Shown: positions 16,319 to 24,019 of the stretch, one piece after another
Layout: each line of letters opens with the position of its first letter
Position numbering within the stretch: the stretch's first letter is position 1
Assembly: GCF_050107715.1 (NCBI RefSeq)
Contig: NZ_JBNILN010000010.1
Location: 50,759-114,758 of the forward strand
Direction: 5' to 3'
Length of the DNA: 64,000 bases
Source of the DNA: Metabacillus_B sp050107715
GTDB taxonomy: Bacteria; Bacillota; Bacilli; Bacillales; Bacillaceae
Translations under genes and position numbers: made by a program
Notes under the pieces: model-generated
Seen by the model: the letters and a program-made list of their open reading frames with translations, nothing else
Told to the model about the DNA's origin: nothing
Database searches by the model: none

Positions 16319-17371
16319 TTGAATAAAATCATCCTGATTCTACTAGCCGTTCTGCTTGCCCTCACCGCAGCAGGCATCAGCTCATCAGCTTCCAAAAAAA
16401 TAACGGCACCGTCAGCTTCTTTGAAAGCAGGAAGCGATGGTCAGCCGCAGATCGTTCATTTGAATACAGCCGCCCGGGATCCAAAGATTTTTTACACCCT
16501 GGACAGGAAAGATCCCACCACACACAGCCGTCAAATTATAAGAGGGATTCCACTCCATCAAAGCACAACCATAAGGGCGTTGTCTTCCAGCAGCAGTCGT
16601 TCGATAGGTCAGGTCTCAGAATTCACTAATACAGTTGAAACGAGGAAATCCATTGCGCGAAAGTTCCTGTCTTTCACCGATCACTCCATTCCTTACCGTC
16701 TGTTTATCCCCGATGATTACACCCCTGAAAAAAGGTATCCCCTTGTTTTGTTTTTGCACGGAAGAGGTGACAGGGGATCAGATAATACGAGACAGCTTTT
16801 AGGCAGTGATGGAGCGGCAGTTTGGGCTTCCTTGGATGTGCAGCGTAAGCATCCCTGCTTTGTGCTGGCTCCGCAGGCACGAAGATCCTATGACGGAGGA
16901 TTTTCAGTAACACGAGACAGGCACAATCGCCTTAATCCAAGCACGGCCTTTCAAGAATCGAAGGATGGAAGAGCTGCTTATGAGATTGTAATGAAGACAA
17001 TACACTCATACAGCATAGACCGGACTCGGATTTATGCAACAGGCCTTTCCCAAGGTGGCTTCGGCACGTTCACAATAAATGCTGAGCATCCTGAATTATT
17101 CGCAGCAATGATTCCAATTTCCGGAGGGGGAGATCCGGGAACAGCAGCCATCATTAAGGATAAACCGATGTGGATTTTCCATGCGGCTGATGACCAAACC
17201 ATTCCGGTTTCGTATTCAAGAAATATGGTTCATGCTTTAAAAAAAGCAGGGGCTCATCCAATTTATACGGAATATCCGCCGAGCATGAAAATTGGACATG
17301 GAGCATGGGTGCCGGCCTATAAAAATCATGAAGTAATGGAGTGGCTGTTTCAGCAGAGAATGAGGAAATAG
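16319..17371 (+). CDS. Secreted alpha/beta-hydrolase esterase with N-terminal CHB_HEX_C-like domain
   Basis: 350 residues from a TTG start (AAAGGGG nine bases upstream). A signal peptide or membrane anchor (residues 4-22) is followed by a chitobiase C-terminal-like beta-sandwich (PQIVHLNTAARDPKIFYTLDRKDPTTHS, about 42-100) and then an LpqC/poly(3-hydroxybutyrate)-depolymerase-type esterase domain (about 110-350). Catalytic Ser in GLSQGGFG, Asp in HAADDQTIPV, His in IGHGAW; oxyanion region LHGRGDRGSD. Extracellular; probably an acyl or feruloyl-type esterase acting on a polysaccharide, given the carbohydrate-enzyme accessory domain. Substrate not determinable. Confidence 0.8.
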   Translation: MNKIILILLAVLLALTAAGISSSASKKITAPSASLKAGSDGQPQIVHLNTAARDPKIFYTLDRKDPTTHSRQIIRGIPLHQSTTIRALSSSSSRSIGQVSEFTNTVETRKSIARKFLSFTDHSIPYRLFIPDDYTPEKRYPLVLFLHGRGDRGSDNTRQLLGSDGAAVWASLDVQRKHPCFVLAPQARRSYDGGFSVTRDRHNRLNPSTAFQESKDGRAAYEIVMKTIHSYSIDRTRIYATGLSQGGFGTFTINAEHPELFAAMIPISGGGDPGTAAIIKDKPMWIFHAADDQTIPVSYSRNMVHALKKAGAHPIYTEYPPSMKIGHGAWVPAYKNHEVMEWLFQQRMRK

Positions 17372-17470
17372 GATCAAAAAAATAGGACTCCTGCCAGGAA
17401 AGGATATAGAACGGAAACTTTTTCAATCCTTAATTGTATAGAAGAGGAGAGAAAAGGAGGGGAGGCCGAA

Positions 17471-17710
17471 ATGCATGAAGTAACCATTGAACAGAAAAAC
17501 AGCAATCTCGTTCTTAAGTGGCAGCTAAGCAAAATCGAAATTCCTCTGGCAGCGATTACTGAAATGACGAGCGACGATACGTATGGCGGAGCAGAGCGCA
17601 CGGCGGTGAGAGTTGGCTTTCCTTCCGCCACGGCAGACCGGATTTTAATAAAAACCAGTGGTCAAAGCTATCTTATTTACTCAAATGCCGGATCTGTAAT
17701 TGAGAATTAA
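17471..17710 (+). CDS. SunI/YnzG-family protein (lantibiotic-immunity-like)
   Basis: 79 residues. The core VLKWQLSKIEIPLAAITEMTSDDTYGG...AVRVGFPSATADRILIKT matches the SunI/YnzG family; SunI of B. subtilis SPbeta gives immunity to the glycocin sublancin. SunI has a membrane anchor, which this protein lacks, so it is closer to YnzG. No bacteriocin precursor, modification enzyme or ABC exporter is nearby, so it is an orphan and may confer background protection or have another role. Confidence 0.75.
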   Translation: MHEVTIEQKNSNLVLKWQLSKIEIPLAAITEMTSDDTYGGAERTAVRVGFPSATADRILIKTSGQSYLIYSNAGSVIEN

Positions 17711-17852
17711 ATCAGAAGGATGCTGTGAATCGCTTCATTGGGAACAGATGTGGCTTGGACCGATTGGAAGCTGCTTCCTGCTGGAAACGGATAAATGGCT
17801 CTGTTACAGGGGAAACGATTGAAACGTGATAAATAGACCGATGAATGAATAA

Positions 17853-17895
17853 GAGCTGAAGCTTTTGGAAAGAAATATCCGCAAAGCTTCAGCTC
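17853..17895. terminator. Bidirectional terminator for the LysM endopeptidase gene
   Basis: Perfect 13-bp stem GAGCTGAAGCTTT / AAAGCTTCAGCTC with a 17-base loop. The T-rich side on the plus strand is CATTTTATTATTTTT. Confidence 0.7.
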
Positions 17896-17902
17896 CATTT
17901 TA

Positions 17903-19582
17903 TTATTTTTGTTCCCAGTACACTAAGAACGGATAAGGGTTAACGGCATTGTAGTTCTTGTCGTATACACCGAGGTGCAAATGGGGTGCAAACATACCGG
18001 TTGTGCCGGTTTTGCCGTACCCGCTGTCGCCGACTGTACCGATGTATTGCCCGCGCTTGACAGTTTGTCCCACTTTAAGACCGGAAGCGTATTTGTCCAT
18101 ATGCGCATAATAGATACGGTATCCTTCATGATTGCGGATGGTCAGTCTCCAGCCGCCAAGTTCGTTCCAGCCGTATCGCTCAACGACACCATCTGTTATG
18201 GAGTAGAGAGGTGTTCCTTTTTTAGCCATAATGTCTGTACCTTCATGGGTTCTTGTTCCGCCGTACGCTCTGGAATTTCCCCATGAATCCGGGTAAGGCT
18301 GATATGTTCCCGGTTTCAGCGGGAAGATTCCGTCCGCAAGAACGGCTGGTGCAGGCAATTCGCCCTCTGTCATTTTCAGGATTTGTCCGATGCGCAGAGT
18401 ATCACTTTTTAAGTTGTTGATTCTTTTAATTTCCTGAACGGATGTCTTGTATTTGCTTGCAATGGCAGAGAGGGTATTTCCTGGCTGAACCGTATACGTA
18501 ACGGCTGTTTTAACAGGTGCTGACGGTTTGCTCGTTTGAACAATCGTTCCGCCGGATGGAATCGTTAACGTTTGCCCAACATAAATAGTAGTTGTTTTCA
18601 GCTTGTTTTCTTCCATAATCTGGTTAGAGGAAACGCCGTATCTTTTCCCGATGACGTAAAGGCTGTCTCCTGATTTCACCGTATATTTATAGGAAGCAGG
18701 AGCTGGTTTTGGTGTGGTCGTACCTGAGTTAGAATTAGAACCTGATGAAGGCTTCTTTACAACCAAAGAGTCACCGATATAGATGATATTGCTCTTTAAG
18801 CTGTTCCATTGTTTGATCTCATTTACGGATACTTTATAAATGCCGGCAATCTTTGACAGACTGTCACCTGATTTCACCGTATGTTTAACGGTTGTGGATG
18901 AAGCCGGTTTTGTGGCAGTCGCAGGTTTAGTTGTTGATGTTCCGGTTTTGGATGATCCTGAGCCCGGGTTTTTTACATAGAGTGAGGTTCCTATATAAAT
19001 GGTATTGCTCTTAAGCTTGTTCCATTGCTTAATATCATTGATGGAAACCTTGTATATATTGGCGATTTTGGAAAGACTGTCACCTGATTTTACCGTGTGC
19101 TTAACTGCAGTAGATGCAGCAGAATTGTTGGAAGCAGGTTTAGATGATGACGAAACGGTTTTGCCGGAGGAAGGACTTTTTATGTAAAGCGATTTACCGG
19201 CATAAATCGTATCGCTTTTCAAATTGTTCCATTGCTTTAATTGAGTGACGGATACTTTGTACTTGCTGGCGATCTTTGAGAGGTTGTCCCCAGATCTTAC
19301 AGTATACTTGTCAGAGGAAGAAGGGGCAGATGATGGCGAAACGGACTTTGAGCTGGAAGCAGGACTGCTTACAGTTAGAGATTTTCCTACATAAATAAGA
19401 TCGCTTTTTAGCTTGTTCCATTCTTTTAACTGGCTGACAGAGACATTGTACACGTTGGCAATTTTCGACAGGCTGTCACCAGACTTGATTTTATACGTCT
19501 GGGACGCAGCTTCAGCATCATGGGCGGCGTATACGCTTAAGAAGCCGGCTAAAGCTACTCCTGTGAATAGGCTTTTTTTCAT
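17903..19582 (-). CDS. Cell-wall endopeptidase with six LysM repeats and M23 domain
   Basis: 559 residues. Signal peptide (1-25, cleaving after AEA), six LysM modules of about 45 residues each (starting near 29, 94, 162, 232, 299 and 364; each has the YTVKSGDSLSKIA..Y.VSV..IK.WN.LKS..IY.G.SL pattern) joined by Ser/Thr/Pro linkers, and a C-terminal M23 metallopeptidase (about 430-559) with zinc ligands in THEGTDI (H..D) and APHLHLGV (HxH). It binds peptidoglycan through LysM and cuts peptide cross-bridges, as LytE/CwlO-type autolysins do during growth. A perfect WalR-type direct repeat lies about 175 bp upstream, fitting control by the essential WalKR system. Confidence 0.9.
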   Translation of the reverse strand: MKKSLFTGVALAGFLSVYAAHDAEAASQTYKIKSGDSLSKIANVYNVSVSQLKEWNKLKSDLIYVGKSLTVSSPASSSKSVSPSSAPSSSDKYTVRSGDNLSKIASKYKVSVTQLKQWNNLKSDTIYAGKSLYIKSPSSGKTVSSSSKPASNNSAASTAVKHTVKSGDSLSKIANIYKVSINDIKQWNKLKSNTIYIGTSLYVKNPGSGSSKTGTSTTKPATATKPASSTTVKHTVKSGDSLSKIAGIYKVSVNEIKQWNSLKSNIIYIGDSLVVKKPSSGSNSNSGTTTPKPAPASYKYTVKSGDSLYVIGKRYGVSSNQIMEENKLKTTTIYVGQTLTIPSGGTIVQTSKPSAPVKTAVTYTVQPGNTLSAIASKYKTSVQEIKRINNLKSDTLRIGQILKMTEGELPAPAVLADGIFPLKPGTYQPYPDSWGNSRAYGGTRTHEGTDIMAKKGTPLYSITDGVVERYGWNELGGWRLTIRNHEGYRIYYAHMDKYASGLKVGQTVKRGQYIGTVGDSGYGKTGTTGMFAPHLHLGVYDKNYNAVNPYPFLVYWEQK

Positions 19583-19754
19583 GGTGGAAAAATTCCCTCC
19601 TAGTATAATCTTACTTTATAACTGCTACTATAGTAACATTTCATTGGATTATATGGAACATACTAAAAATACCTAGCATTAAATAGGTATTTAGACTCTT
19701 AAAATAAGAAATATAGAAATTAATAGGGTGAATAACCCGATTTTTATGTTTTAT

Positions 19755-19771
19755 TGTAAAATTTATGTAAA
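19755..19771. promoter_or_regulatory. WalR (YycF)-type binding site
   Basis: TGTAAA-N5-TGTAAA matches the WalR direct-repeat consensus TGTWAH-N5-TGTWAH exactly, in the AT-rich region that can only serve the minus-strand LysM endopeptidase gene. The site is in inverse orientation to the gene. Nothing else was seen in this 338-bp gap apart from a terminator at its right end. Confidence 0.6.
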
Positions 19772-19875
19772 TAAAGTTTCGGTACTAAGACAATTTTTAA
19801 AATAGCGGTATAAAGCTTTTACAAGCAAGATAAGTAACTGTAATGTGCTTTATTCTTCCGACAATTTTTTCACCG

Positions 19876-19909
19876 AAAAAAAACAAACTTCGGGGACATT
19901 CCCGAAGTT
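19876..19909 (-). terminator. Terminator of the LytR-CpsA-Psr gene
   Basis: On the minus strand AACTTCGGG-AATGTC-CCCGAAGTT then a T-rich tract. Confidence 0.85.
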
Positions 19910-19921
19910 TTGCATTAGGTT

Positions 19922-20866
19922 TTATTCTAAAAACTCTTTAAGGGCTGACTGATTTCCTTCCAGATCCAATCTCAAAACCGCTCCTGCTCCCGGAAGGTTT
20001 TGCGGTTCGTAAGCTCCTTCAGCTGGGATTCTTAACGTTTGAATCTCTTCATCGCGATTCCCCATATAAGAGGCTGCAAGTGAGAGAACCGTAGTATTCT
20101 CGAGATTTGTATTGATGTATGGCTGGATGGTGCCAATCAGCTGTGGGGCTTTTGTCACGCCATTTAGACTGAATAGCTCCCGGGACACTGTTCCGAGGAT
20201 TTCCTGCTGCCGTCCGACCCGCCCGAAATCACTTTGCGCATCCTGCCGGAAACGGACATACCCGAGGACTTCCTTTCCATCAAGCTTCTGCAGGCCGGGT
20301 TCAAGCGTGACACCTATTTTTTTGGACATCCGTTTTTCAACATTGACCTCTAGACCGTTTGGGAAGGCTTTATCAATAATCTGGGAAAACCCGTTAAAGT
20401 CAACAAGGGCGTAATATTGAACATCCACGCCGAAATTTTCTTTTATGGTTCTGCGAAGCAATTCTGCTCCCCCGATTGAATAGGCAGAGTTGATTTTTCC
20501 TTTGCCATGGTCCGGAATATCCACATAAGAATCTCTCATAATTGAGACGAGCTTGGCCGTATTGGCGTCGGTGTTATATTGGCCAATCATAATGGTATCG
20601 GTCCGCGATTTTGCTTCTCCACGGGAATCAATTCCGAGAAGAAGAACATTCACGGTTCCTTCCGCTCCCTTGACCCCATTAAACTCGACATTTTCTTTGT
20701 GGATGCTTGTGGCTTTCATTGATTCATCTAACGCTAATTTATACTGGATAAAAAAATAGAGGGCAAAGCTAACAAGAAGGAGGAGGAGGACGGTTAGAAA
20801 AACCCGGAACTTTCTAATTTTGCGTTTCTTTTTCTTGCCCCGGTTCATGCGGCTTGTTTCAATCAT
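19922..20866 (-). CDS. LytR-CpsA-Psr family cell-wall polymer ligase
   Basis: 314 residues: very basic cytoplasmic N-terminus (RGKKKKRKIRKFR), one membrane helix (about 25-45) and an extracellular LCP domain. LCP motifs: VNVLLLGIDSRGEAKSRTDTIMIG (Asp/Arg for Mg and polyprenyl phosphate), SIMRDSYVDIPDHGKGKINSAYSIGG and the later GYVRFRQDAQSDFGRVGRQQ. These enzymes transfer teichoic acid or other anionic polymers from undecaprenyl-PP to peptidoglycan (TagTUV in B. subtilis). GAAAGGAAA supports the start. Its place between a wall hydrolase and a secreted protein fits a cell-envelope block. Confidence 0.9.
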   Translation of the reverse strand: MIETSRMNRGKKKKRKIRKFRVFLTVLLLLLVSFALYFFIQYKLALDESMKATSIHKENVEFNGVKGAEGTVNVLLLGIDSRGEAKSRTDTIMIGQYNTDANTAKLVSIMRDSYVDIPDHGKGKINSAYSIGGAELLRRTIKENFGVDVQYYALVDFNGFSQIIDKAFPNGLEVNVEKRMSKKIGVTLEPGLQKLDGKEVLGYVRFRQDAQSDFGRVGRQQEILGTVSRELFSLNGVTKAPQLIGTIQPYINTNLENTTVLSLAASYMGNRDEEIQTLRIPAEGAYEPQNLPGAGAVLRLDLEGNQSALKEFLE

Positions 20867-20945
20867 TTGAATTTCCTTTCATTACCTGGCATGTGCATAT
20901 TATATCAGAAATTGTAAAAACGAGAGAGGAATTTAGCGGAAAATG

Positions 20946-20974
20946 AAAAAGCCGCCGTGCGCAACCCGGCGGCT
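20946..20974 (-). terminator. Terminator of the BamE-like protein gene
   Basis: On the minus strand GCCGCC, loop, GGCGGC then TTTTTCATTTT. Confidence 0.85.
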
Positions 20975-20980
20975 ATGATG

Positions 20981-21760
20981 CTATTTAAGACCTGACTGGG
21001 ATTTGTTGGACAATCCGTTTTCATCAAATGAGAGAGTAGCGTAGCTGTATTTATCCCCGCCGTCACTCTGATACATGTAGCTTGCAGAGTAGTAGTCTCC
21101 GCCAAGGGTGGATTCTCTTTCAAGTGTTCCTGAGCCCCCGATGATTTTGTTAACTTCTTCAAGGGTCATGCCGTTCTTAATTTGATCGTATTCGGCTTTT
21201 GTCATTTTTCCTTTCGCCTTTGGATCAACCATACCAAATTGAGATTTGGAAACGAGCTTCTCGTCCTGGAATCGAAGGTCTACAAATATGAGGCCATCCT
21301 CCGAATCTGTTTCCCAGCTGTAGCTTTCAGAATGATATTCTGATCCTTTATCCCCGGATTCAGATTCCAGCACTCCTTCAGCTCCGATAATTTCTTCAGC
21401 TTCCTTATACGAAATGCCGAACTTTAGTTTATTGAACTCTTCCATGCTGACCTCTCCTGCAGGAGCAGGTGCAGCTTCGCTTTCCTCTTCGGCCGGTTCT
21501 TCGGCTGGTTCTTCAGACGGTTCTTCGGCTGCTTCTGTATCCTCATCTTCCATCTCATCTATAAGGCCGTTTTCAGAACCTTCATTGGAGCTGTCTTCAT
21601 CCGCTGACTCTTCATCTGTCCAGCCCTCATCTTCCTCCGAACTCGCGGATGCTAAAGTAGAGGAAAGAGGCTCATTTTCAATAAATATTGATGCTGCTGC
21701 AACTGTTACAAGGACGACTGCTATGGAAATCCACTGCATAAGAACCCATTTCTTTTTCAC
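20981..21760 (-). CDS. Membrane-anchored protein with two BamE/SmpA-like (DUF3862) repeats
   Basis: 259 residues. N-terminal membrane anchor or signal (WISIAVVLVTVAAASIFI, about 10-27), a long acidic Glu/Asp/Ser/Pro linker (about 36-103, including EEPSEEPAEEPAEEES), then two copies of a 70-residue BamE-like domain: MEEFNKLKFGISYKEAEEIIGAEGVLESES and KAEYDQIKNGMTLEEVNKIIGGSGTLERES, each followed by a YxSxSYxW/YQ strand region. This fold appears in beta-lactamase-inhibitor-like and outer-membrane assembly proteins; in Firmicutes the function is unknown. Extracellular, perhaps protein- or wall-binding. Confidence 0.75.
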   Translation of the reverse strand: MKKKWVLMQWISIAVVLVTVAAASIFIENEPLSSTLASASSEEDEGWTDEESADEDSSNEGSENGLIDEMEDEDTEAAEEPSEEPAEEPAEEESEAAPAPAGEVSMEEFNKLKFGISYKEAEEIIGAEGVLESESGDKGSEYHSESYSWETDSEDGLIFVDLRFQDEKLVSKSQFGMVDPKAKGKMTKAEYDQIKNGMTLEEVNKIIGGSGTLERESTLGGDYYSASYMYQSDGGDKYSYATLSFDENGLSNKSQSGLK

Positions 21761-22271
21761 TGCCTTCTCCCCTTATCAATAATAAAGTAATCCATTTCCC
21801 ATAATCCCTACCCTTTTTTAGGTCGTATTTAACATAAAATTACAAAATAATTGAAAAAATGTTTACTGGCTAATAGCTGCGTCGATTTATGCAGGACAGA
21901 AGGTGTCAGTTAAGTTGAAGTGGATCCGCGCCTTTTGGCATTTTTGAACGTTTTTCGGCCGGACGGAATCATGCTGCAAGCTATTTGTTCCTTTAATTAG
22001 CCGGGCAGCTCCGTTTTGGAGCCAATTTTTAGCTGCTTTGCAAAGGATCAGCCGGGATATGAGCTGAAATCCAGTTTTATTGTCCGTACTCGGTCACTTA
22101 TTGTCCGTATCCGCGGATTTATTGTCCGAAATCGAATTATATTGTCCGTACTTTTAATATAAAGACTTTTCGACAAAAAATGCGGAGCGAATCCTGCATG
22201 GGTAATGCCAGAAGCCCCTCTACTAAAATAGCTGTCGAGTACCTTCCTCCTAAAATTCGTTTCTGTGCAAG
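21761..22271. other. Long intergenic region without a supported gene
   Basis: Over 500 bases between the minus-strand BamE-like gene and the levB terminator. No coding region is supported. Its main content is the 21-bp-period tandem array at 22077-22160; the rest is mixed, with several short GC-rich palindromic stretches (for example around 21950-22020) and no recognised RNA. Confidence 0.5.
22077..22160. repeat. Four tandem 21-bp units built on TTATTGTCCG
   Basis: Units start at 22077, 22098, 22119 and 22140 (the last weaker). Each begins TTATTGTCCGTA or a close variant and continues with about ten variable bases. The exact 21-bp period equals two DNA helical turns, so every conserved block faces the same side of the helix. 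Confidence 0.8.
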
Positions 22272-22300
22272 AAAAAAAGGCCGGAGCTATGCTCCAGCCC
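22272..22300 (-). terminator. Terminator of levB
   Basis: On the minus strand GGCTGGAGC-ATA-GCTCCGGCC (one G-T pair) then seven T residues. Confidence 0.85.
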
Positions 22301-22393
22301 CAATTGAATCAGGGTAACCTGATGGGGATTCTGCTGGTCCCCTGGAGACAGCCGTCCCGGCAAGCGGGCTGAATCCTGCCCCCGGACAGGTCC

Positions 22394-23932
22394 TCAGTTA
22401 AAATGCTTGATCTCCATGTTTTCAAAAACAGACGTGCCGCCCTCAGAGTAAAGCGTGATTCCCTGATCTTTTTTTTCAGGGAAGACGAGACTTGAGTGAA
22501 CCGTCCGGCCATCCTCAATAAAAACTTCGATGCTTGTGCGGTCCACGAGAATTTTGACATGGACTTTTTTCTTTCCGGCGTCAAAAGGAGCCTTGCTCTC
22601 AAGGGATTTTTTGCTCTTGTCGGGCTGTCTTGAAAAGCTTCTGTTGACATAGGAGTGTCCTTCTTCCGGCAGAAGTCCTGCATCAATGTGGCGAGTGCCG
22701 TCCTCGGATTCACGCAGGCGAAGTCCGATGTTTTTAGCATCGGTCCAGCTGATATCTGCATCTAGCTGGTAGGCTTCTCCTTTTAGATCAAGGGTTCTTG
22801 AACCATTTACCTTTAACTTGCCGATGGAGTCCGCTGATTTTGCTGTTTGCTCCAGCGCTTTAACCGGCTGGGAAATTAGGGTGTAGCCCTGATCCTGTCG
22901 TTTTTTCAGTTTGATTTCTCTTACAATGGAATCCGTGCCGTTAAAATTCTCTTCCATTGTTGGTGTGTTATGCGGATACTCCCAATTGTTCATCCACGCA
23001 AGAGCATAGCGCTTGTCTAAAGAGCTGCTGTCATCTTCAAATGTAACGCCGCCATACCAGTCAAACCCGTAATCGAGCCACTGAGGTTCCTTTGAATCCG
23101 AAATAAAGGTTTTACCGTCGTAGGTACCCGTCCAATAGGCATAGGTGTTTGGCTTTCCGGATGCTTTTCCATTGGCGCTTGCACCGAGTATCCATTTAAC
23201 TGTGCCGTCTTCTGCACGCATTTGATACAGGTCCGGACATTCGATGAGACCGATGTTTTCAGTTTTGAAATCTCCTGTGAAGGTCCATTCCTTCAGGTTA
23301 TTGGATTCGTAGAAGCCGATTTTGTCTCCTTCAGCCATGGTCATCATCCATTTTTTATTCTTTTCGTCCCATATGATTTTCGGATCACGGAAAACCTCCG
23401 TTCCGGGATTAGATAAAACAGGCTTTTCACTGAACGAGGTGAAGGTTTTCCCACGGTCTGTGCTGTACCATAAATACTGCTCCTGTTTTCCGCCATCAGC
23501 AGAAGGCTGGGTTACGACAGCGATTATGGCGCCTTTTCCGAAGCCTGCCGTATTGTTTTTGTCCTCAACCGCAGAGCCTGACCAAATATCTCCGTTCTTG
23601 TTCGTGAACTTTGGGATGGCTGTGCCTTCATCTTTCCAGCTGACTAAATCCTTAGAAGTAGCAAGACGCCACTCCGTTCCGCCGCCATCTGGATAATTGC
23701 CGTTATACAGATAATAGTAATGATATTTTCCGTCAATATAAATTGGCTTTTGGGGATCGTTTTTCCATTTATCCGGTGTGCTGAAATGGAACACCGGCCG
23801 GAAGGATGAAGAAGGTTGGGGGGACTCTTTTTTCTTCGTCTGTTCTTTTGGAGATTGGAAAAAACCCAGAAAAAGTACAAGAATAATCAATAGGGCAAGG
23901 GCTGAACACCATACAATCCATTTCCAGTTCAT
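22394..23932 (-). CDS. levB: GH32 levanase LevB (membrane-anchored or secreted)
   Basis: 512 residues. N-terminal hydrophobic anchor (VWCSALALLIILVLFLGFF, about 8-26), then a GH32 five-bladed propeller and C-terminal beta-sandwich. Catalytic motifs: KWKNDPQKPIYIDGKYHYYY (nucleophile Asp in the NDP box), EVFRDPKIIWDEKN (RDP, transition-state Asp) and IECPDLYQM (EC, acid/base Glu). It hydrolyses levan, the polymer made by the upstream levansucrase; B. subtilis has the same sacB-levB order and its LevB is an endolevanase. An inverted repeat between the two genes may attenuate read-through. Confidence 0.88.
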   Translation of the reverse strand: MNWKWIVWCSALALLIILVLFLGFFQSPKEQTKKKESPQPSSSFRPVFHFSTPDKWKNDPQKPIYIDGKYHYYYLYNGNYPDGGGTEWRLATSKDLVSWKDEGTAIPKFTNKNGDIWSGSAVEDKNNTAGFGKGAIIAVVTQPSADGGKQEQYLWYSTDRGKTFTSFSEKPVLSNPGTEVFRDPKIIWDEKNKKWMMTMAEGDKIGFYESNNLKEWTFTGDFKTENIGLIECPDLYQMRAEDGTVKWILGASANGKASGKPNTYAYWTGTYDGKTFISDSKEPQWLDYGFDWYGGVTFEDDSSSLDKRYALAWMNNWEYPHNTPTMEENFNGTDSIVREIKLKKRQDQGYTLISQPVKALEQTAKSADSIGKLKVNGSRTLDLKGEAYQLDADISWTDAKNIGLRLRESEDGTRHIDAGLLPEEGHSYVNRSFSRQPDKSKKSLESKAPFDAGKKKVHVKILVDRTSIEVFIEDGRTVHSSLVFPEKKDQGITLYSEGGTSVFENMEIKHFN

Positions 23933-23966
23933 AGGAATACTCCTTTCGGTTTTGACCTTTCATGAA

Positions 23967-24002
23967 TAAAAGAAAATGGTGAGTGGAAGCTCACCATTTT
24001 CT
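23967..24002 (-). terminator. Hairpin between sacB and levB
   Basis: Perfect 13-bp stem AGAAAATGGTGAG / CTCACCATTTTCT with a 6-base loop, followed on the minus strand by TTTATTC. It should end most sacB transcripts and leave limited read-through into levB. Confidence 0.8.
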
Positions 24003-24019
24003 CTGTTTAGGATGCTGAA

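Noticed and set aside
22077..22160. CRISPR array
   Set aside because: Repeats of about ten bases with ten-base spacers are too short and no cas genes are present.
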